The notes: generated by a model from the letters alone, not told the origin. A DNA stretch of 64,000 bases from Dipteronia dyeriana (GCA_032871835.1 CM065299.1:95246652-95310651); one strand, 5' to 3'. Numbered from the stretch's first letter, positions 24,185 to 36,809 are shown. Numbers and translations: made by a program.

Positions 24185-24862
24185 GGGTAGACCTGACAAT
24201 TTGGGTCACGATATGAACCCAACAAATTTGGGTTGGGTTGGGTTGGATGGAACTAAATGAGTTCAGTTTGGTAAACGGATTGGATAGGGTTCATAAACAG
24301 GTTGACACGATTAGTTTGGAAAAAATATGTAATTTAAAATTAAATTGGGGAATACTTGCAACAATAATTATAGTTCAATGATAAATAAATAACTAACTTT
24401 GTATTGTTTTAACTTTTAGCTTGCAATTGCCAATGGTTTATGGAATACGAAGTTTGAAGACCTCAACAGTTGAGTTATCGGTCTTTATTTATCGTTTTTA
24501 TTAGTTTTAATTGTTTTGGTTTTTATATATTCTATCATTTGTGGGTTGTATATACTTTATAGTCTTTTTGTGGCTCGTCTAAATTGAGATGTGGTTTAGT
24601 TGGTTATAATATTGATTTTTTAAGGAAATGTTTAGTTTAGATTTATATTATATTTTTAATAACTATTAATATAGAAAAAAAAAACATATTATAAACGGGT
24701 TAAATGGGTCGTGTTGGGTTATACATTTATTAAATGAGTTGGGTCAGGTATGATAAGTTTAATCCATTTAATAAACGGGTTGACCCGACACGACCTATTT
24801 AATAAATGGGTTGTGTCGGGTTTGGTCCAAACCGACCCACAAACCCGTTTTACCAGGGTACG
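24185..24862. repeat. GGGTT/CGACC-rich repeat, probably a degraded hAT-like element
   Basis: The left end has CCTGACAATTTGGGT and the reverse of the right end CCTGGTAAAACGGGT, an imperfect inverted terminal repeat. Subterminal DNA is full of GGGTTGGGTT and GGGTTGACCCGACACGACC words, a composition common in plant non-autonomous hAT elements. I could not find a matching 8-bp duplication. Confidence 0.45.
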
Positions 24863-25010
24863 TGCTCATCGGTTCGGATTCAAAATCCAATCCAATTTAC
24901 TTTTAGATTGGGAGTCATAGGCCCTTAATTAACTTGTAATTAGTGACATGGCGGACTGTAATTGATGTGGTACTTGGTGACCTAATTTTAGGTCCTTTTG
25001 ATATGTAAAA

Positions 25011-25223
25011 GACGAGAAAATCTTGTATGAAATGAAACCTCTCGTTACCACTTGATGAGAAAGTCCAATAAGATTACATCAAATTATAATTAATAATATC
25101 CTTTTACATTACTGAGGCCTGAGATAACTGATGTAATCTCATTGGACAGTCTCACTAAGTGATAGTGAAACCGATTTGGTGAGACCGTCGTATGTAAGAT
25201 TTTATCGTAAAATTTTCTCATAA
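25011..25223. mobile_element. Fold-back MITE, about 210 bp
   Basis: The two halves are inverted copies: the left half runs GAGAAAATCTT...AGTCCAATAAGATTACATCA and the reverse complement of the right half runs GAGAAAATTTT...TGTCCAATGAGATTACATCA, with a roughly 30-bp AT-rich loop. TAAAA lies just outside both ends and may be the target duplication. There is no coding sequence. Confidence 0.55.
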
Positions 25224-25968
25224 AACAGAAGTGACCTGATTTCGTGGGGTTTAGTGGGTATTGCCTTTGGTTGAAAGATGTTAATGAATATTCTATAGCA
25301 AGGGAACTCTTAATTAATTATGCGTAAGAGGTTCCCATTAAGAGATTCCTTTAACATGTCAAGACACTATCTTAACATATGATTTATTTTAATCGGTTTA
25401 CTTTACTTAATTAATTACATGTTTATGTCAAAATTAGGTCACCTTTTTAAACTCTCCTTACTTATTGATGGGGGGTTCCATTTTATTGGCTTCTTAACTA
25501 ATCTGATAGTTACTTGTTCATATATTTAGTGGACTAGAAAGGCTAACTCAACTATCACATATAACCTTTTATATATATTATGCAAGTAGTATAACTTATG
25601 TTCAAGGCTACAAGCTCACTCTCTCTTCCATGCCACAAAAAGAAATAAAAAATAAATTAAGGTGTGTTTAGCATTTTCTAATGTCAAGTGGAATACAAGA
25701 ATATTGTTCATTTTCAAATTAATAATAACTTGATGGCTTGATGCACATCATCTCTTAATACATATAATGGTACATCTCTCATTTCATGTTAATGGTAGGG
25801 AATTTGAGTTTCACTAACCTCATATCACGAGTATGTATGGAGAGTTTTTTCTGTTTGATATCGATAGATCCTATAGATCTCTGACATCGTTGAATATCAT
25901 AATTTATTATAATTATTATATATATATATATATATATATTATTTGATTAATTATGTTGCTAAGATTAA
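25224..25968. other. AT-rich intergenic DNA
   Basis: No gene is recognised. It ends with an (AT)n run at about 25916-25938. Confidence 0.4.
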
Positions 25969-26063
25969 GCGGTGTATTCAATCTAGAGTTGATAGGATTT
26001 TGATGGATTTTTTCCTTTGATGAAGTCTACAAAATCTTTATAGATTTTGGTTAAAATTGTGTA

Positions 26064-26291
26064 TGTCATAAATCAAAGCATAGACATAGAAAACAATACT
26101 AACCGAAAAGAGAAAGAATGAGAGGAAATCAATTCTATGAATTTATTTATCTGTGTATTGAATACTTATACAATGAGCCTATATATAGGCATAGGGGGGA
26201 TTATCTCTACAACTAAAATATAAGATAATAACATATAAGAGATAATAGCCGGCAATTATATAGGTGGTGATAAGTCTATTTTATCACAACA
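26064..26291 (-). repeat. Copia C 3' LTR
   Basis: 228 bp; the left-hand copy in window coordinates. It contains TATATATAGGC, a TATA-like box shared with the other LTR. Confidence 0.8.
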
Positions 26292-26584
26292 CTCTCCCTT
26301 AGACGTACGTTACCTTGATAATAGTTTCTGAGATTCTTCAATATATATATATATTGGACGTGTTTAAATATTGTCTCATTAAAAACCTTGTCAGGAAAAT
26401 CTAGTGGGACAAAACCTAGTCAAGGGAAAAATAGTACAATGCACAAATGTCCAAAACATCCCCCCCTGAAAAATGATTTGTCTTCAATCTTGTAATTTGC
26501 TAAGTCGATACATACCGATACCATATATCAATTTCACTAATGTTGTTGTCGGTAAGGTCTTGGTAAATAAGTCCGTACGATTAT

Positions 26585-29095
26585 TTATAGACTATATTTG
26601 TTTGACATCAATTTATTAACTTTCTTAAAGTTATTGAGTGTAGAAGAACTTTGATATATGTGCTTGGTTTTGTCTCCCTTGATGTACCCTCTTTTGACTT
26701 GTGCAATACAAGTTGCATTATCTTTATATATTATTGTAACTGAATCTATAATTTGGGGCAATTTACAAGTACTCTGGATATGATGAATAACGGACATCAG
26801 CCATATACATTCTCGACTTGCTTCATGAAGCATAAAGATCTCAGAATGGTTAGAAGAACTAGCAACGAGAGTTTGCTTGGTGGAGCGCCACGAAATTGCA
26901 GTACCATTATATATGAAAACATATCCAGTTTGTGAGCGTGATTTATGAGGATCAGAGAGATAACCAGCATCAGCATAACCGAAAAGTCCTAAACTATTTA
27001 ACCTTGAATAAAACAAACCCAAGTGTGTAGTTCCTCGCATTTACCGAAAAATATGTTTGATCTCATTCCAATGTTGTCGAGTTGGCACAGAACTAAATCT
27101 TGCCAATAGATTCACTGGAAATGCAATATTTGGTCTCGTACATTGTGTAAAATATAATAAGGCATCGATTGTATTAAGATATTGTACTTTTGGACCAAGT
27201 ATCATTTCATCAATATCCTTAGGTCGAAATGGGTCTTTCTTGGGATTTAATGACCGAACAACCATATGAGTACTCAAAGGATGAGACTTATCCATATTGA
27301 ATTTTTTTAGAATCTTCTTGACGTAAGATGATTGATGGACAAATATTCTATTTGATTTATGCTTGATCTCCAGGCAGAGATATAATTTTGTTTTCCGTAA
27401 ATCTTTCATTTCAAATTCTCTTTTCAATTCAACAGTTTTTAGAAGCTCTTCAGGAGTTCCAATTAAATTCATGTCATCGACGTATATTGTTATTATGGCA
27501 AATTTGGTTTCTGATTTCTTTATGAATATGCAAGGACATATAGGATAATTAATATATCCTTCCTTTGTAAGATACTCACTAAGACGATTATTTCACATTC
27601 GTCCGGATTGTTTCAAACCATATAAAGATCGTTGTAACTTTATTGAATACAGGTTATGAGAATTTGAATTACATGCCTCTGGTATTTTAAATCCTTTAGA
27701 GATTTTATGTATATATTGGTATCTAGTGACCCATTTAAATATGTTGTCACCACATCCATAAGACGGATTTCAAGTCTTTTGGAGATTGCCAAACTTATTA
27801 AAAATCAAAACGTAATTGAGTCCATTATGGGAGAATATGTCTCATCGTAATCAATGTCTGGTCTCTGAGAGAACCCTTGCGCAACGAGTCATGCCTTATA
27901 TCTCATGATTTCATTTTTCTCATTACGTTTTCAAACAAATACCCAATTGTATCCAACAGTTTGACTTCTTTAAACCTCTGGACTACTGATCCAAAAAAAT
28001 TTCGTTTGGCTAATGAAGTCAATTATACTTGAATTGCTTTTTTTCACTTAGGCCAATCATGCTTTTGTCGACACTCCTTAATAGTACGAGGGTCATGATC
28101 ATCATTTAAAACTTTAATAACTACTGCATATGCAAAATATATCGTCAATGATTATTTTATCATGACTCTACAATTCGCTAGTATAATTTATTGAAATCTC
28201 TTTATTTTCAAAGTCTTACACCTCTTTAGGGGATTTACCTTCTTCGGAGGCTACTAACTCTTCTAGAGTTGATAATTCAGAAAAAAAAAATGGTATTATT
28301 AATGGCTAGAGCATTATTTTTTAAAGGATCCTGATATTTTACTTTCTGCTTTCTAGGAATGGTATCTTTTGTACCAAGTGGTCTACCACGTTTTTAACTT
28401 ACAACAGATGATTCATTTGTTGCTGTTTGATTAGATTGTTCTTCAAGAACAATCACTCGAGCTGGTGTGTTAGCGGCCGGTATGTGAGATTTTGTTACTT
28501 CAGCTGTATTGATAAATGCATCAGGTAACTGATTTGCAATCATCTGAAGGTTAACTATATATCTTTTGTAATTCATTTTCACATTGAGCTGTCTAAATGG
28601 GTCATATTTGTAACATCCTATGAAAATTCACTTTTGTCTTCATGAGAAAAATTTCTTTCAAGCTTCTATTCGAAGGAAGTTTTCCATTTTCTGACAAAAG
28701 GAAAATTGTCCCATCAAAATGACAATCCGCAAATCGTGTGGTAAAAAGATCACCTGTCATGGGTTTAAGAAATCTAACTATTGAAGGTGAATTATAACTA
28801 ACGTAAAGTCCTTTGTGGTGGTGCAATAGGGACTTGTACTGCACAACCAAATGTGCGTAGATAAGAAATGTATGGTTCATGATCAAGACCAATTTGTATT
28901 GGAGAATACTGGTAATGGGTTGAAGACGAATTAATGTTGTTGCATGACCCCACACAGAAGTAGGCAATTGTGTTCTTAATAATAAGGTTCAGGCAATTAC
29001 TTATACACGTTTGATGAATGATTCTGCCAATCCATTCTAGGTGATCACATGTGGAACTAGATGTTCAACATCTATTCCAATCGATGTGTAATAAT
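26585..29095 (-). pseudogene. Copia C pol remnant: integrase end, RT and RNase H
   Basis: On the minus strand the frames give, in order: SIGIDVEHLVPHV and NGLAESFIKR (integrase C-side, near 29090-28990), a connection region (28967..28602), then TIYVDDMNLIGTPEELLK (reverse transcriptase YVDD box, near 27490-27430), KDLRKTKLYLCLEI, and RNase H with YADAGYLSDPHKSRSQTGY and WRSTKQTLVASSS (near 26970-26830). Several stops and frame changes lie between 27540 and 28390, so no polyprotein can be made. Confidence 0.75.
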
Positions 29096-29409
29096 TGATT
29101 AACACTGAAAAGTGTATGTTTACTAAGAGATAATATCATCATTTTACACTTCCAATATGATTAATTCCCCAATTTAGACATAATTTCGTTCGCTCGCTTA
29201 AATAAATGTGTTGTGTAGTAATCAATGTATTTTTCCTTATATTTCAGAGGTCATTCGATCAATTCATAATTCTGGAGAAGTCAGATAGCAAAACAAAACT
29301 CGTTTTCAAGTTTAGAACGTCAAAAACCTAAGGAAGACCACAAATGATATTTTTATAATTTTGACTATTCACTGTTCACAGTTAACTTTCACAGTTGACT
29401 TTCACTGTT

Positions 29410-29640
29410 CCTGATGACGTGACACATTTCTATTGGCCCAAACTGTGAGTGCACCGTACATACGGCTGTAGAGAATCACATTCTAGAAGTCGGTGCACTG
29501 TTCATAGTTGACTTCTAGAAGATTATTGATCAATGATGTGGCATATTTCTATTGGCCTAAATTGTGAGTGCACCGTACACGTGCTTAGAGAATAATATTC
29601 TAGAAACCGGTGCACTGTTCACTATTCACTTTAACGGATG
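29410..29640 (+). repeat. Two 119-bp direct repeats in the solo LTR
   Basis: ATTTCTATTGGCC...GTGAGTGCACCGTAC occurs at 29426 and again at 29545, each followed by a TTCTAGAA...GGTGCACTGTTCA segment. The unit ends in ACTGTTCAC microrepeats (about 29640-29662). It lies upstream of the TATA box. Confidence 0.7.
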
Positions 29641-29950
29641 CGTTCACTGTTCACTGTTCACTGATGAAGTTACGCAATCTGGACGCTCCATTCTAAATTC
29701 ATCCGATGGTCAATTTTCATCCGTATTTTGTATAAATAGGGGACCTCTCCCCCTAATTTACATATTCTGAATCCAAATCTGATATTAGATTTGTGAAATT
29801 CTCTTTTATTCTCAAATTCTTAGTTTAAATAAAATAGTTTTTTTTTCTAGTTAAATTATGTCTGGCTAATTTTATATAGCCGGGGCATAAGGTGATACTG
29901 TTGGTATGGAAAATATAATACAATTATGGTGAGTTTATTATTTTTTTTGC

Positions 29951-30245
29951 TTTCTCCCCTCTGATCTTTGTGGAGTTTTTGACTCATTGTAGTTAGACAG
30001 ATATTGTCTAGCACGGTGAATACTTTTACCCATATTTATCAGAGAGTGGTTTCTCTCCTCTAATCTTTGTGGAGTTTTTGACTCACTGTAGACAGACAGA
30101 TATTGTCTAGCATGGTGAGTACTTTTACCCATATCTATCAGAGAGTGGTTTATCCCCTTTGATCTTTTGGAGTTTTGACTCACTGTAGACAGACATATGT
30201 TGTCTAGCACAGTGGGTACTTTTACCCATATCTATCAGAGAGTGA
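29951..30245 (+). repeat. Three 99-bp tandem repeats in the solo LTR
   Basis: Units anchored by (G/A)ATCTTTGTGGAG at 29963, 30062 and 30161; each contains GACTCA(C/T)TGTAG, TTGTCTAGCA and TTTTACCCATAT and ends TATCAGAGAGTG. The third copy has small deletions. Confidence 0.85.
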
Positions 30246-30509
30246 TCAGTGGAGTGGAATAACCTCCCATTAATCTGGATTAAATATTAATAATTGGATC
30301 ATAATCGAATAACCAACAATGGATCCCTTAGCCCAAGTTTTAATTTTAATTGATTTACATTTAATAACAAGCTTAGTAATTAATCTAGATAATTAATTCT
30401 ACAAGGACAAGTGAACAACCTCCATGTGGTTCGACCCGGTCTTACCGGTTAATTTATTACTTTGACACTCTTATACTTGGAAGTATGAACACTTCTTTAG
30501 GACGTGTCA

Positions 30510-31649
30510 ATAATCGTCAAATGTTTTCAACTCACCAGCATTGTCCATTTGTATAGTCTTTATTGGATAATCTGAAAAATATGCTCGAAGTCTAATAATC
30601 TGTGTCAACAATCTGGAAAAAACAATATCATGTGTAGACAATAAGCATACATGTGACTATTGTGCAAATATGTCAATTAATACCATAAAGTATCGAAATG
30701 GTTCACTTGTTGGGTGGATGAGCCCACATATGTCTCATTGAATTCTTTGTAAGAAATATGAGGATTACAAATTAACCTTTGTAATCGAAGGTCTGATCAC
30801 TAACTTTCCTTGTGGACAAACAGTACATATATTTTCATTAGACAACAAAATATTTTGGTTTTTTAATGGATGTCAATGAGAATTTTTAATTATTCTACTC
30901 ATCATAGTAGATCACGGATGACCGAAACGATCATACCAAAGTAAAAATGTTCTTGAATTTGTGAACTTTTGATTCATAATTACGTAGGTTTCAACTAGTT
31001 TTATATGTATATAATATAATCCAGATGAATAAGTATTGAACTTTCCTAAAATGAGCTTATGACTCAAGATATGTGATATGATAAATAGGTACTCTCTATT
31101 ATCCTCACTAATAGTCTCAATCCATTATCGTGGATATCTTTGAAACATTTCTTCTGGATCTACTGGGATATAAATCAACATTTATGTTTATTTTTGCACT
31201 GTTTGTTAATATAATTGTGGCTCTTCTAAAGTCCTCTATTAGGTCTATAAGATTGTTCATTCATGTTTTCGAAAAGGAAGATAAAACTTTTAGTTTTGTT
31301 TTTTAATCAAGAACTTATGGTTCTGATTTTTTTTTTTGAATCAAAAACTTCTGGTTCTATTTTTTTTTTTGAATCGAGAACTTCGGGTAGTGATTTTTTT
31401 TTAATCAACAACTTCTGGTTCTTAACAATTTCAAGGATTTAGAACTTCAGATTCTAAATAATTTCAAGGATAGAGAATTTCGGGTTTTAAATAATTTCAA
31501 GGATTTAGAACTCCAAGTCTAATTTTTTTCAAGATTTAGAACTTCGGGTTCTAAATAATTTCAAAGATTTAAAACTTCAAGTCTAAATAATTTTCAAGAA
31601 GAGATAAAGAATAAGAATTATAAACGAACAAACAATTGTACTGATAACA
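30510..31649 (-). pseudogene. Copia C 5' internal region: leader, scraps and start of integrase
   Basis: Just left of the solo LTR the minus strand reads MDNAGELKTFDDY (near 30550-30512), the integrase DNAGEF motif cut by the insertion. Further upstream are only scraps of the pre-integrase region (for example around 30700) and the repetitive leader. No gag domain or protease DSGA box is recognised. Confidence 0.6.
31290..31610 (-). repeat. Degenerate 25-35 bp tandem repeats in the copia C leader
   Basis: About ten diverged copies of a phrase around AGAACTTCGGGTTCTAAATAA separated by TTTCAAGGATT or poly-T. They lie between the 5' LTR and the remnant of pol. Confidence 0.7.
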
Positions 31650-31880
31650 TGTTATAAATCAAAACATAAAAGCATTGAAAGTAATACTAACCAAAAAGAG
31701 AAAGAATGTGAGGAAATCAATTATATGTATTTTTATTTATCTGTGTATTGAATGCTTATACAATGAACCTATATATAGGCATAAGGAGAATTATCTCTAC
31801 CATTAAAATAGAAGATAATAACAAGAAGAGATAATAACTAACAATCATCTGGTTGTTGATAAGTCTATTTTATCACAACA
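31650..31880 (-). repeat. Copia C 5' LTR
   Basis: 231 bp; the right-hand copy, clearly related to 26064..26291 over its whole length with scattered substitutions and small indels. Confidence 0.8.
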
Positions 31881-33308
31881 ATATATAATTTGTTGAACTT
31901 TTTATATAATTAGATGAATTTGTAATGGTTTTTTTTTTTTTGAAAAAAATTTAATGTTTGAAATCTATTAAGAAATCCTTGGGATATGGCAAGATTTTTT
32001 TTTAAAACAAATCTATAACACTTAAGATTTTTTTTAAAAAAAAGTCCATAAAAATATGAATTTAATACCACTGGATTAATATAGTTTCTTTTAAAGTTTC
32101 TAAATATCCAAATTGAATACACCTTGATTTATAAAGTTTTAAATGTCTTCGAGATTCTTAATTCAATACATTTAAATTTATTTAGATTAAGGGGTGTATT
32201 CAATTAGTATTCTTGAGGACATTTAAAGACATTTAAAGACATTTTTTAAATGATAGATTTTCATGGATTTCTACGGACTTTGTAAATCCATATGGACTTT
32301 TATGGATTTATTAAGACATCTATCTCAGACTTTTCTGAATTTATTTAGACATTTATGGATTTATTTAGACATTTATCTCAGATTTTCATAGATTTGTTAT
32401 CTCAAATTACTATTATAAATGGATGAATTATACTCGTATATGGCCCAATAGCACAACCTTTACACTCAATCAATATGATTCATTAATACAATTTGCACTA
32501 CTAACAACAATCTTTATGTTTTTGATCAAATGAGCTACATTTCCATTAATTCAATCAAATGATCGTTAATGCTTCAAGAGTAGAGATATTTGTACCCTTC
32601 AAAAACCATTTTTTTTCTTATTAATAAATACTTTACATTAACAAATTCTAAAATAATTGAAATAAAAATTTCAAAAAATAAAATCAAATTATTAAAATAA
32701 AACAAATAAAAAAAATATGGGAGGAGGCGTAGCTTCTTTCAGATTTCCAACATAAACTTTTTTTTAAAAAAAATATATTTTTTATTTTAGCTCAAATAAT
32801 CATTAAAATTGTTATTTATATTTTTAATTTAGACAGAATTATTGAAATAAAAACAAATATAAATTCTAGGAGGATGGCGCAACACCTTCTAGATTTTCAA
32901 CAAAAACTCATTTTGTTTAATTTATTTTAATTTTAATTTTAGTTTATATTTTTAATTAGATACGATGATTTTTTTCAATTCCTGTAATTATTTCTTTAGT
33001 TATTTTATAATTTTTAATAATTAATTTTTAAGTTTTTAATTAATAAGTAGTTAATATTTTGATGAATGAGTACTTTAATTATGTTAATAATGATACTTAA
33101 GGAATAATTTTAATAATTAATGAATAAGTTTTTAATTAATAAATAATGATATTTTGATGAATAAACATTGCACAACAAAAAAATAAACTAACGACAATAA
33201 TTTCCACTCAATAACTAAAGTCAATTACAAATGAAAGAAAGTGACATAGTTTATAACAATTTTGAAAGCAAAATTAAAATGAAAATACTCAGCATTCATA
33301 ACTCATCA

Positions 33309-35313
33309 TCATTGATTCTCATTGTTATCATTGTGTCTTGCATCGGTCCACATATTCAAAGCTATAGCATGTCTCCATCCATTAGCCTCATTCCGTTGTT
33401 GTTCTTGCGTTTGGAAAACTGGTTCAGGATCAACTTCATCTACTAGTTCAAGATCCACTTCATTATCTTGTTCAACAGGAAACTCATCAAATCTACACTC
33501 CTTTCGAAGAAAGTTGTGTAGTCCTATACAAGCTGATACAAGCTCTGTTTGTGTCCTAAACGGGAATGGGGGTGCAGACTTGAAAATTGTGAATCGTGAT
33601 TTGAATATACCAAATATCCTCTCAATGACATTCCTCAAAGAAGCATGACGTAGATTGAACAACTCAACTTCATTTGCAGGGTCACGTCCTTGACCACCAA
33701 ACTCTTGGAGATGATATCGAACACCTCGAAATGGAGCCAAAAATTGGCGTCGATTTGGAAATCCACAATTCACTAAGAAATATTTACCTAATAATACAAT
33801 GCAAATACTTTAGCATGTAACGTATTGCTTAATGTAAAATTAAAAAAAAAAAAAGATAAATATGAACCTTATGGCACTTTAAGTGCAGCCCTCCTCTTTG
33901 TTAAAGCATCAGTTAGTAGTTTTGAATCATGAGCTGAACCTTCCCACCCACTAAAGACATACATGAATTCTAAATCGAAATTATAAGCTGCTAATACATT
34001 TTGAGATATTGTTCTGTGACGATTCCAATAGTTGCTTATGTCGCGTCCTATTATCATTGCTGGAATATGTGTGCCATCAATACCTCCGATACAATCCTGA
34101 AATAAATCCATAGCTTTATATTTTGATTTAAATAAAAAGAAAAATAAATGCTCAGGACATATATTTACGTTGCATCCTACTACTAACAGCATGAAAGCAG
34201 GCACACACCGATAATAAATATAAATTTATATGAAATTTGGCTAATGTTATAGCACTAGCCACATACAAAATACTATTCATAGAGAAAATCAACAACTAGA
34301 AAAGATGTGGAGAACAAACGATTAGTCGACAATTGAAACAAGTTAACTTTTTTTTTTACACCCCACGCGTATCACTTAAGTTCATATACGGTGAACTTTT
34401 TTTTTTTGAATAAAATATATGGTGAACTTGACACATGGTTTCCATAAAATATTATTAATAAATATTGCATATTATTGAAATACAACCACAACCATTTCTT
34501 TTAAGGTACCATGCAACTAGGGTAACCACAATTACTAATAGATATATATCATAAACAAATATAGACACAAAGAGACATTAGACTTGGAAAATACATATGA
34601 AAAGTAAACTCGTTGGATAGCAAACCAATCGGACAATTAAATCAACATGATGGTATTGACTACATTAGCTCATGACATACATTTACCTTAAAGTAAGGGT
34701 AAAACCTTGTGTTTTCCTTTAGTTTAGATGGCAATGATCTAGGCTTGGTAAGCATATTCGGTGCTATTGTGTTCAAGGCCTTCAAAACTTTATTAAAATT
34801 TATACTGGCTGTGATGTGTGATCGGCCGGATGTGTCGCGTACTAGACAATATCTATTATTGTGGCCAACAATGAGCAAAAATGTTGCAAGCATTTTTTCT
34901 ACACAAATGGATATTGTATTTTGTAATAGTATCTTTTCTCTAAGAATACTGCATAACTTTTTAAACACATCAGGATACATTCTATATCTCTGTCGAAAAT
35001 GCTCAGGATCTTGATTCAAGACATTATGTATGTAATTTAATCCTTTCGTAGTAATCTTTCGCCGAGTCAATGGGCTTTCAACATGTTGCTAGTACATGAC
35101 AATCATAAACTTATTTAGCACATGGACAACAACTTGAATTGTCATCAACAAATGCTTAATGATTTCGTAAAATTCGTCATCTTCCTCAAATTCTTTAACA
35201 TCTATATCTTCCCCATCAGTTTCTTGTTCGTCGATTTCATCTACGTCTATTTCTTCCCTCTCAATTTCATCTTCCTCTAGTTTACTCTCTCCATACATGC
35301 TTGATTGAGACAT
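33309..35313 (-). pseudogene. Harbinger DDE transposase with two nonsense codons
   Basis: Three minus-strand exons: 34687..35313, 33868..34096 and 33309..33787, all GT-AG and in phase. The acidic N-terminus (MSQSSMYGES, many E and D) is followed by RKITTKGLNYIHNVL and PYFK joined to DCIGGIDGTHIPA. The triad is present: D in GIDGTH, D in GSAHDSKLL and E in RNVIERIFGIFK; GFPNRRQFLAPFRGVRYHLQ is a family hallmark. In-frame TAG at 35089..35091 and TAA at 33869..33871 (the second where the family usually has Gln) break it. No frameshift is seen. Confidence 0.85.
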
Positions 35314-35720
35314 TATATAAACGAACAACTAGCCACCTATTAAAAGTATTATCAATTTACAAATACAATTTACAATAAACACGTAAGAAAATTAACTAAC
35401 CATCTAATAGATATCATCACTGAACTACTTTAAAAAAACTGAAAATGAACTAAAAAATATGAATTGAAATTAAGCAAATATCTCATTTTATAAACAAATA
35501 TATGAACCCAAAATGAAGCGCATCTTTCATTCACACAATGGTATAAAGAACCATAAATAATTCTAACTGACAAATCAAAATAAGTACCAAAATAATACAT
35601 TGCATGTTCACAAAAAAAATGTATTATACCAATTAACTAACCAAATGCAGTAACCCAAAATGTTGATAAACAAAAAAAAAGAGCCAATAAAATATGATGT
35701 ATCATGATCCAAATAACCAC

Positions 35721-36809
35721 TCATTCCAAATTGTAGGTGATCCAGTTTGAGCGCTCCTCAGGTGACATTTTGAAAAATGCTTCTTTTTTGTTTTATTAGT
35801 AAGCAATGCAACCGTTTTGTAACGAGTAGGTTCATCCAAATTTGGAGTCTCTTTGATAGCATCTCATATACAGTTTTGTCTCTCTTTTTCCCTTTTCTCC
35901 ATCTCATTTTTCACACCATCTTTTTCCCGTTTCTCCAGTAGGCTCTGTACTCCCCCGAAAGGCAGTGGCAATGGAATCAATGCTAAGAGAAATTGTCTCC
36001 ATAATTCCTACTTTATTGTTGGTCTCAGATGAGCTACCATTCCATTCATTGTCGGTTCTAGTTCGTTTCTTTTGGCTTGTGCTAACTGGGTGAACTTCTG
36101 AACTAGTGGCCGGAAAGGGTAAAGGTGAAGAAGATTGTCCAGGTGGTGGAGGTTGATGTGATGGTTCATTCTAATTTGGTTCAAAGGCCTCATTGGCGTC
36201 ATCTAGTGCAGTATGTCTATCTTCGACACCAAAAGTTTTTGCATCAGTTTCATCACCCAATCCTAATGAATTTTTCTCAGTAGCGGTTGCATTCCCAATT
36301 ATAATTTGCAAATTCTCGTAGTCATCGCAATTTTTATTGCGAAGGCCTCTATGAGTCGGGCGGGACTATAAAAAAACAATAAAAAAAATGTTTAGAAATT
36401 AGTATGCACTCAATTTACCAAACATAATACATTTGAAAAAAGTTAAAAACCTAACCTTAAAAGTAATCTTCCCAAACTTCTTCAAGAGCAGTGAATTTCT
36501 TTGTGGTTGCATCCCACCCAAACCCGAGCTATGGCGCATAAGCTGAGAATATTTTTGATATTCTCTTTTAAAAAACTTTAACTGACTCATGTAATTGTTA
36601 TGAGTTTTTTGACATCCAAGTCTTTCATTAAGTACGAGAAGTATCCTGCTTTCAACAATTGCCTTGCTAAGTATGCCATTCGCATCACGCCATCCACGAG
36701 ATGCAGCATCAACCATGAGTTGTAACAATATTTTGCTCTCTTTAATGGTCCAATTGTTATAATCAGTCCTAGCCTTTCCTTTTCTATTCCCTTCTTGTGC
36801 ATCTCCCAT
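35721..36809 (-). pseudogene. Harbinger ORF1, Myb/SANT-like DNA-binding protein (broken)
   Basis: Exon 1 is 36456..36809 (MGDAQEGNRKGKARTDYNNW and on), containing the trihelix-like Myb/SANT domain (WTIKESKILLQLMVDAASRG, CQKTHNNYMSQLKFFKREYQ). The GT-AG intron leads to exon 2 from 36365 (SRPTHRGLRNKN) down to the stop at 35721 (MSPEERSNWITYNLE). In-frame stops in exon 2 (first near 36173) truncate it. In this superfamily ORF1 cooperates with the transposase to bind ends and enter the nucleus. Confidence 0.75.

Larger units (their letters stand above)
29096..30509 (+). mobile_element. Solo LTR, 1414 bp, with perfect 5-bp TSD (ATAAT)
   Basis: It begins TGATTAACACTG and ends GACGTGTCA, flanked by ATAAT at 29091..29095 and 30510..30514. 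Outside it the copia integrase reading resumes on both sides, which proves it is an insertion. It has no coding region. A TATAAATAGGGG box at 29731 suggests a plus-strand promoter and leader, so this is an LTR left by recombination. Internal tandem repeats are listed separately. The 3' part GTGGTTCGACCCGGTCTTACC resembles Ty3/gypsy LTR ends; the superfamily is a guess. Confidence 0.75.
26064..31880 (-). mobile_element. Degenerate Ty1/copia element C, internally deleted
   Basis: Bounded by two related direct repeats of 228 and 231 bp (LTRs) starting TGT(C/T)ATAAATCAAA and ending TATCACAACA. Read on the minus strand, a degraded primer site (TGTTATCAGTAC, compare TGGTATCAGAGC) follows the 5' LTR at about 31640-31651. 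Inside are integrase, reverse transcriptase and RNase H remnants, in the Ty1/copia order. Most of gag is missing. A solo LTR (29096..30509) interrupts the integrase. No matching 5-bp target duplication is seen at the outer ends (GTGTA versus ATATA). Confidence 0.8.
25969..32126. mobile_element. Harbinger-type MITE split by a copia element
   Basis: The left end GGTGTATTCAATC (25971) and the right end GATTGAATACACC-like AATTGAATACACC (to 32123) form an inverted pair with the same core (GTGTATTCAAT) as the Harbinger element that begins at 32191. Removing the copia insertion (26064..31880) leaves about 340 bp of AT-rich non-coding DNA. A TAA precedes the left end; the right duplication is not clean. 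Confidence 0.55.

Noticed and set aside
29951..30245. Regularly spaced repeats that could suggest a CRISPR-like array
   Set aside because: The whole 99-bp unit repeats, with no unique spacers, in a plant LTR.
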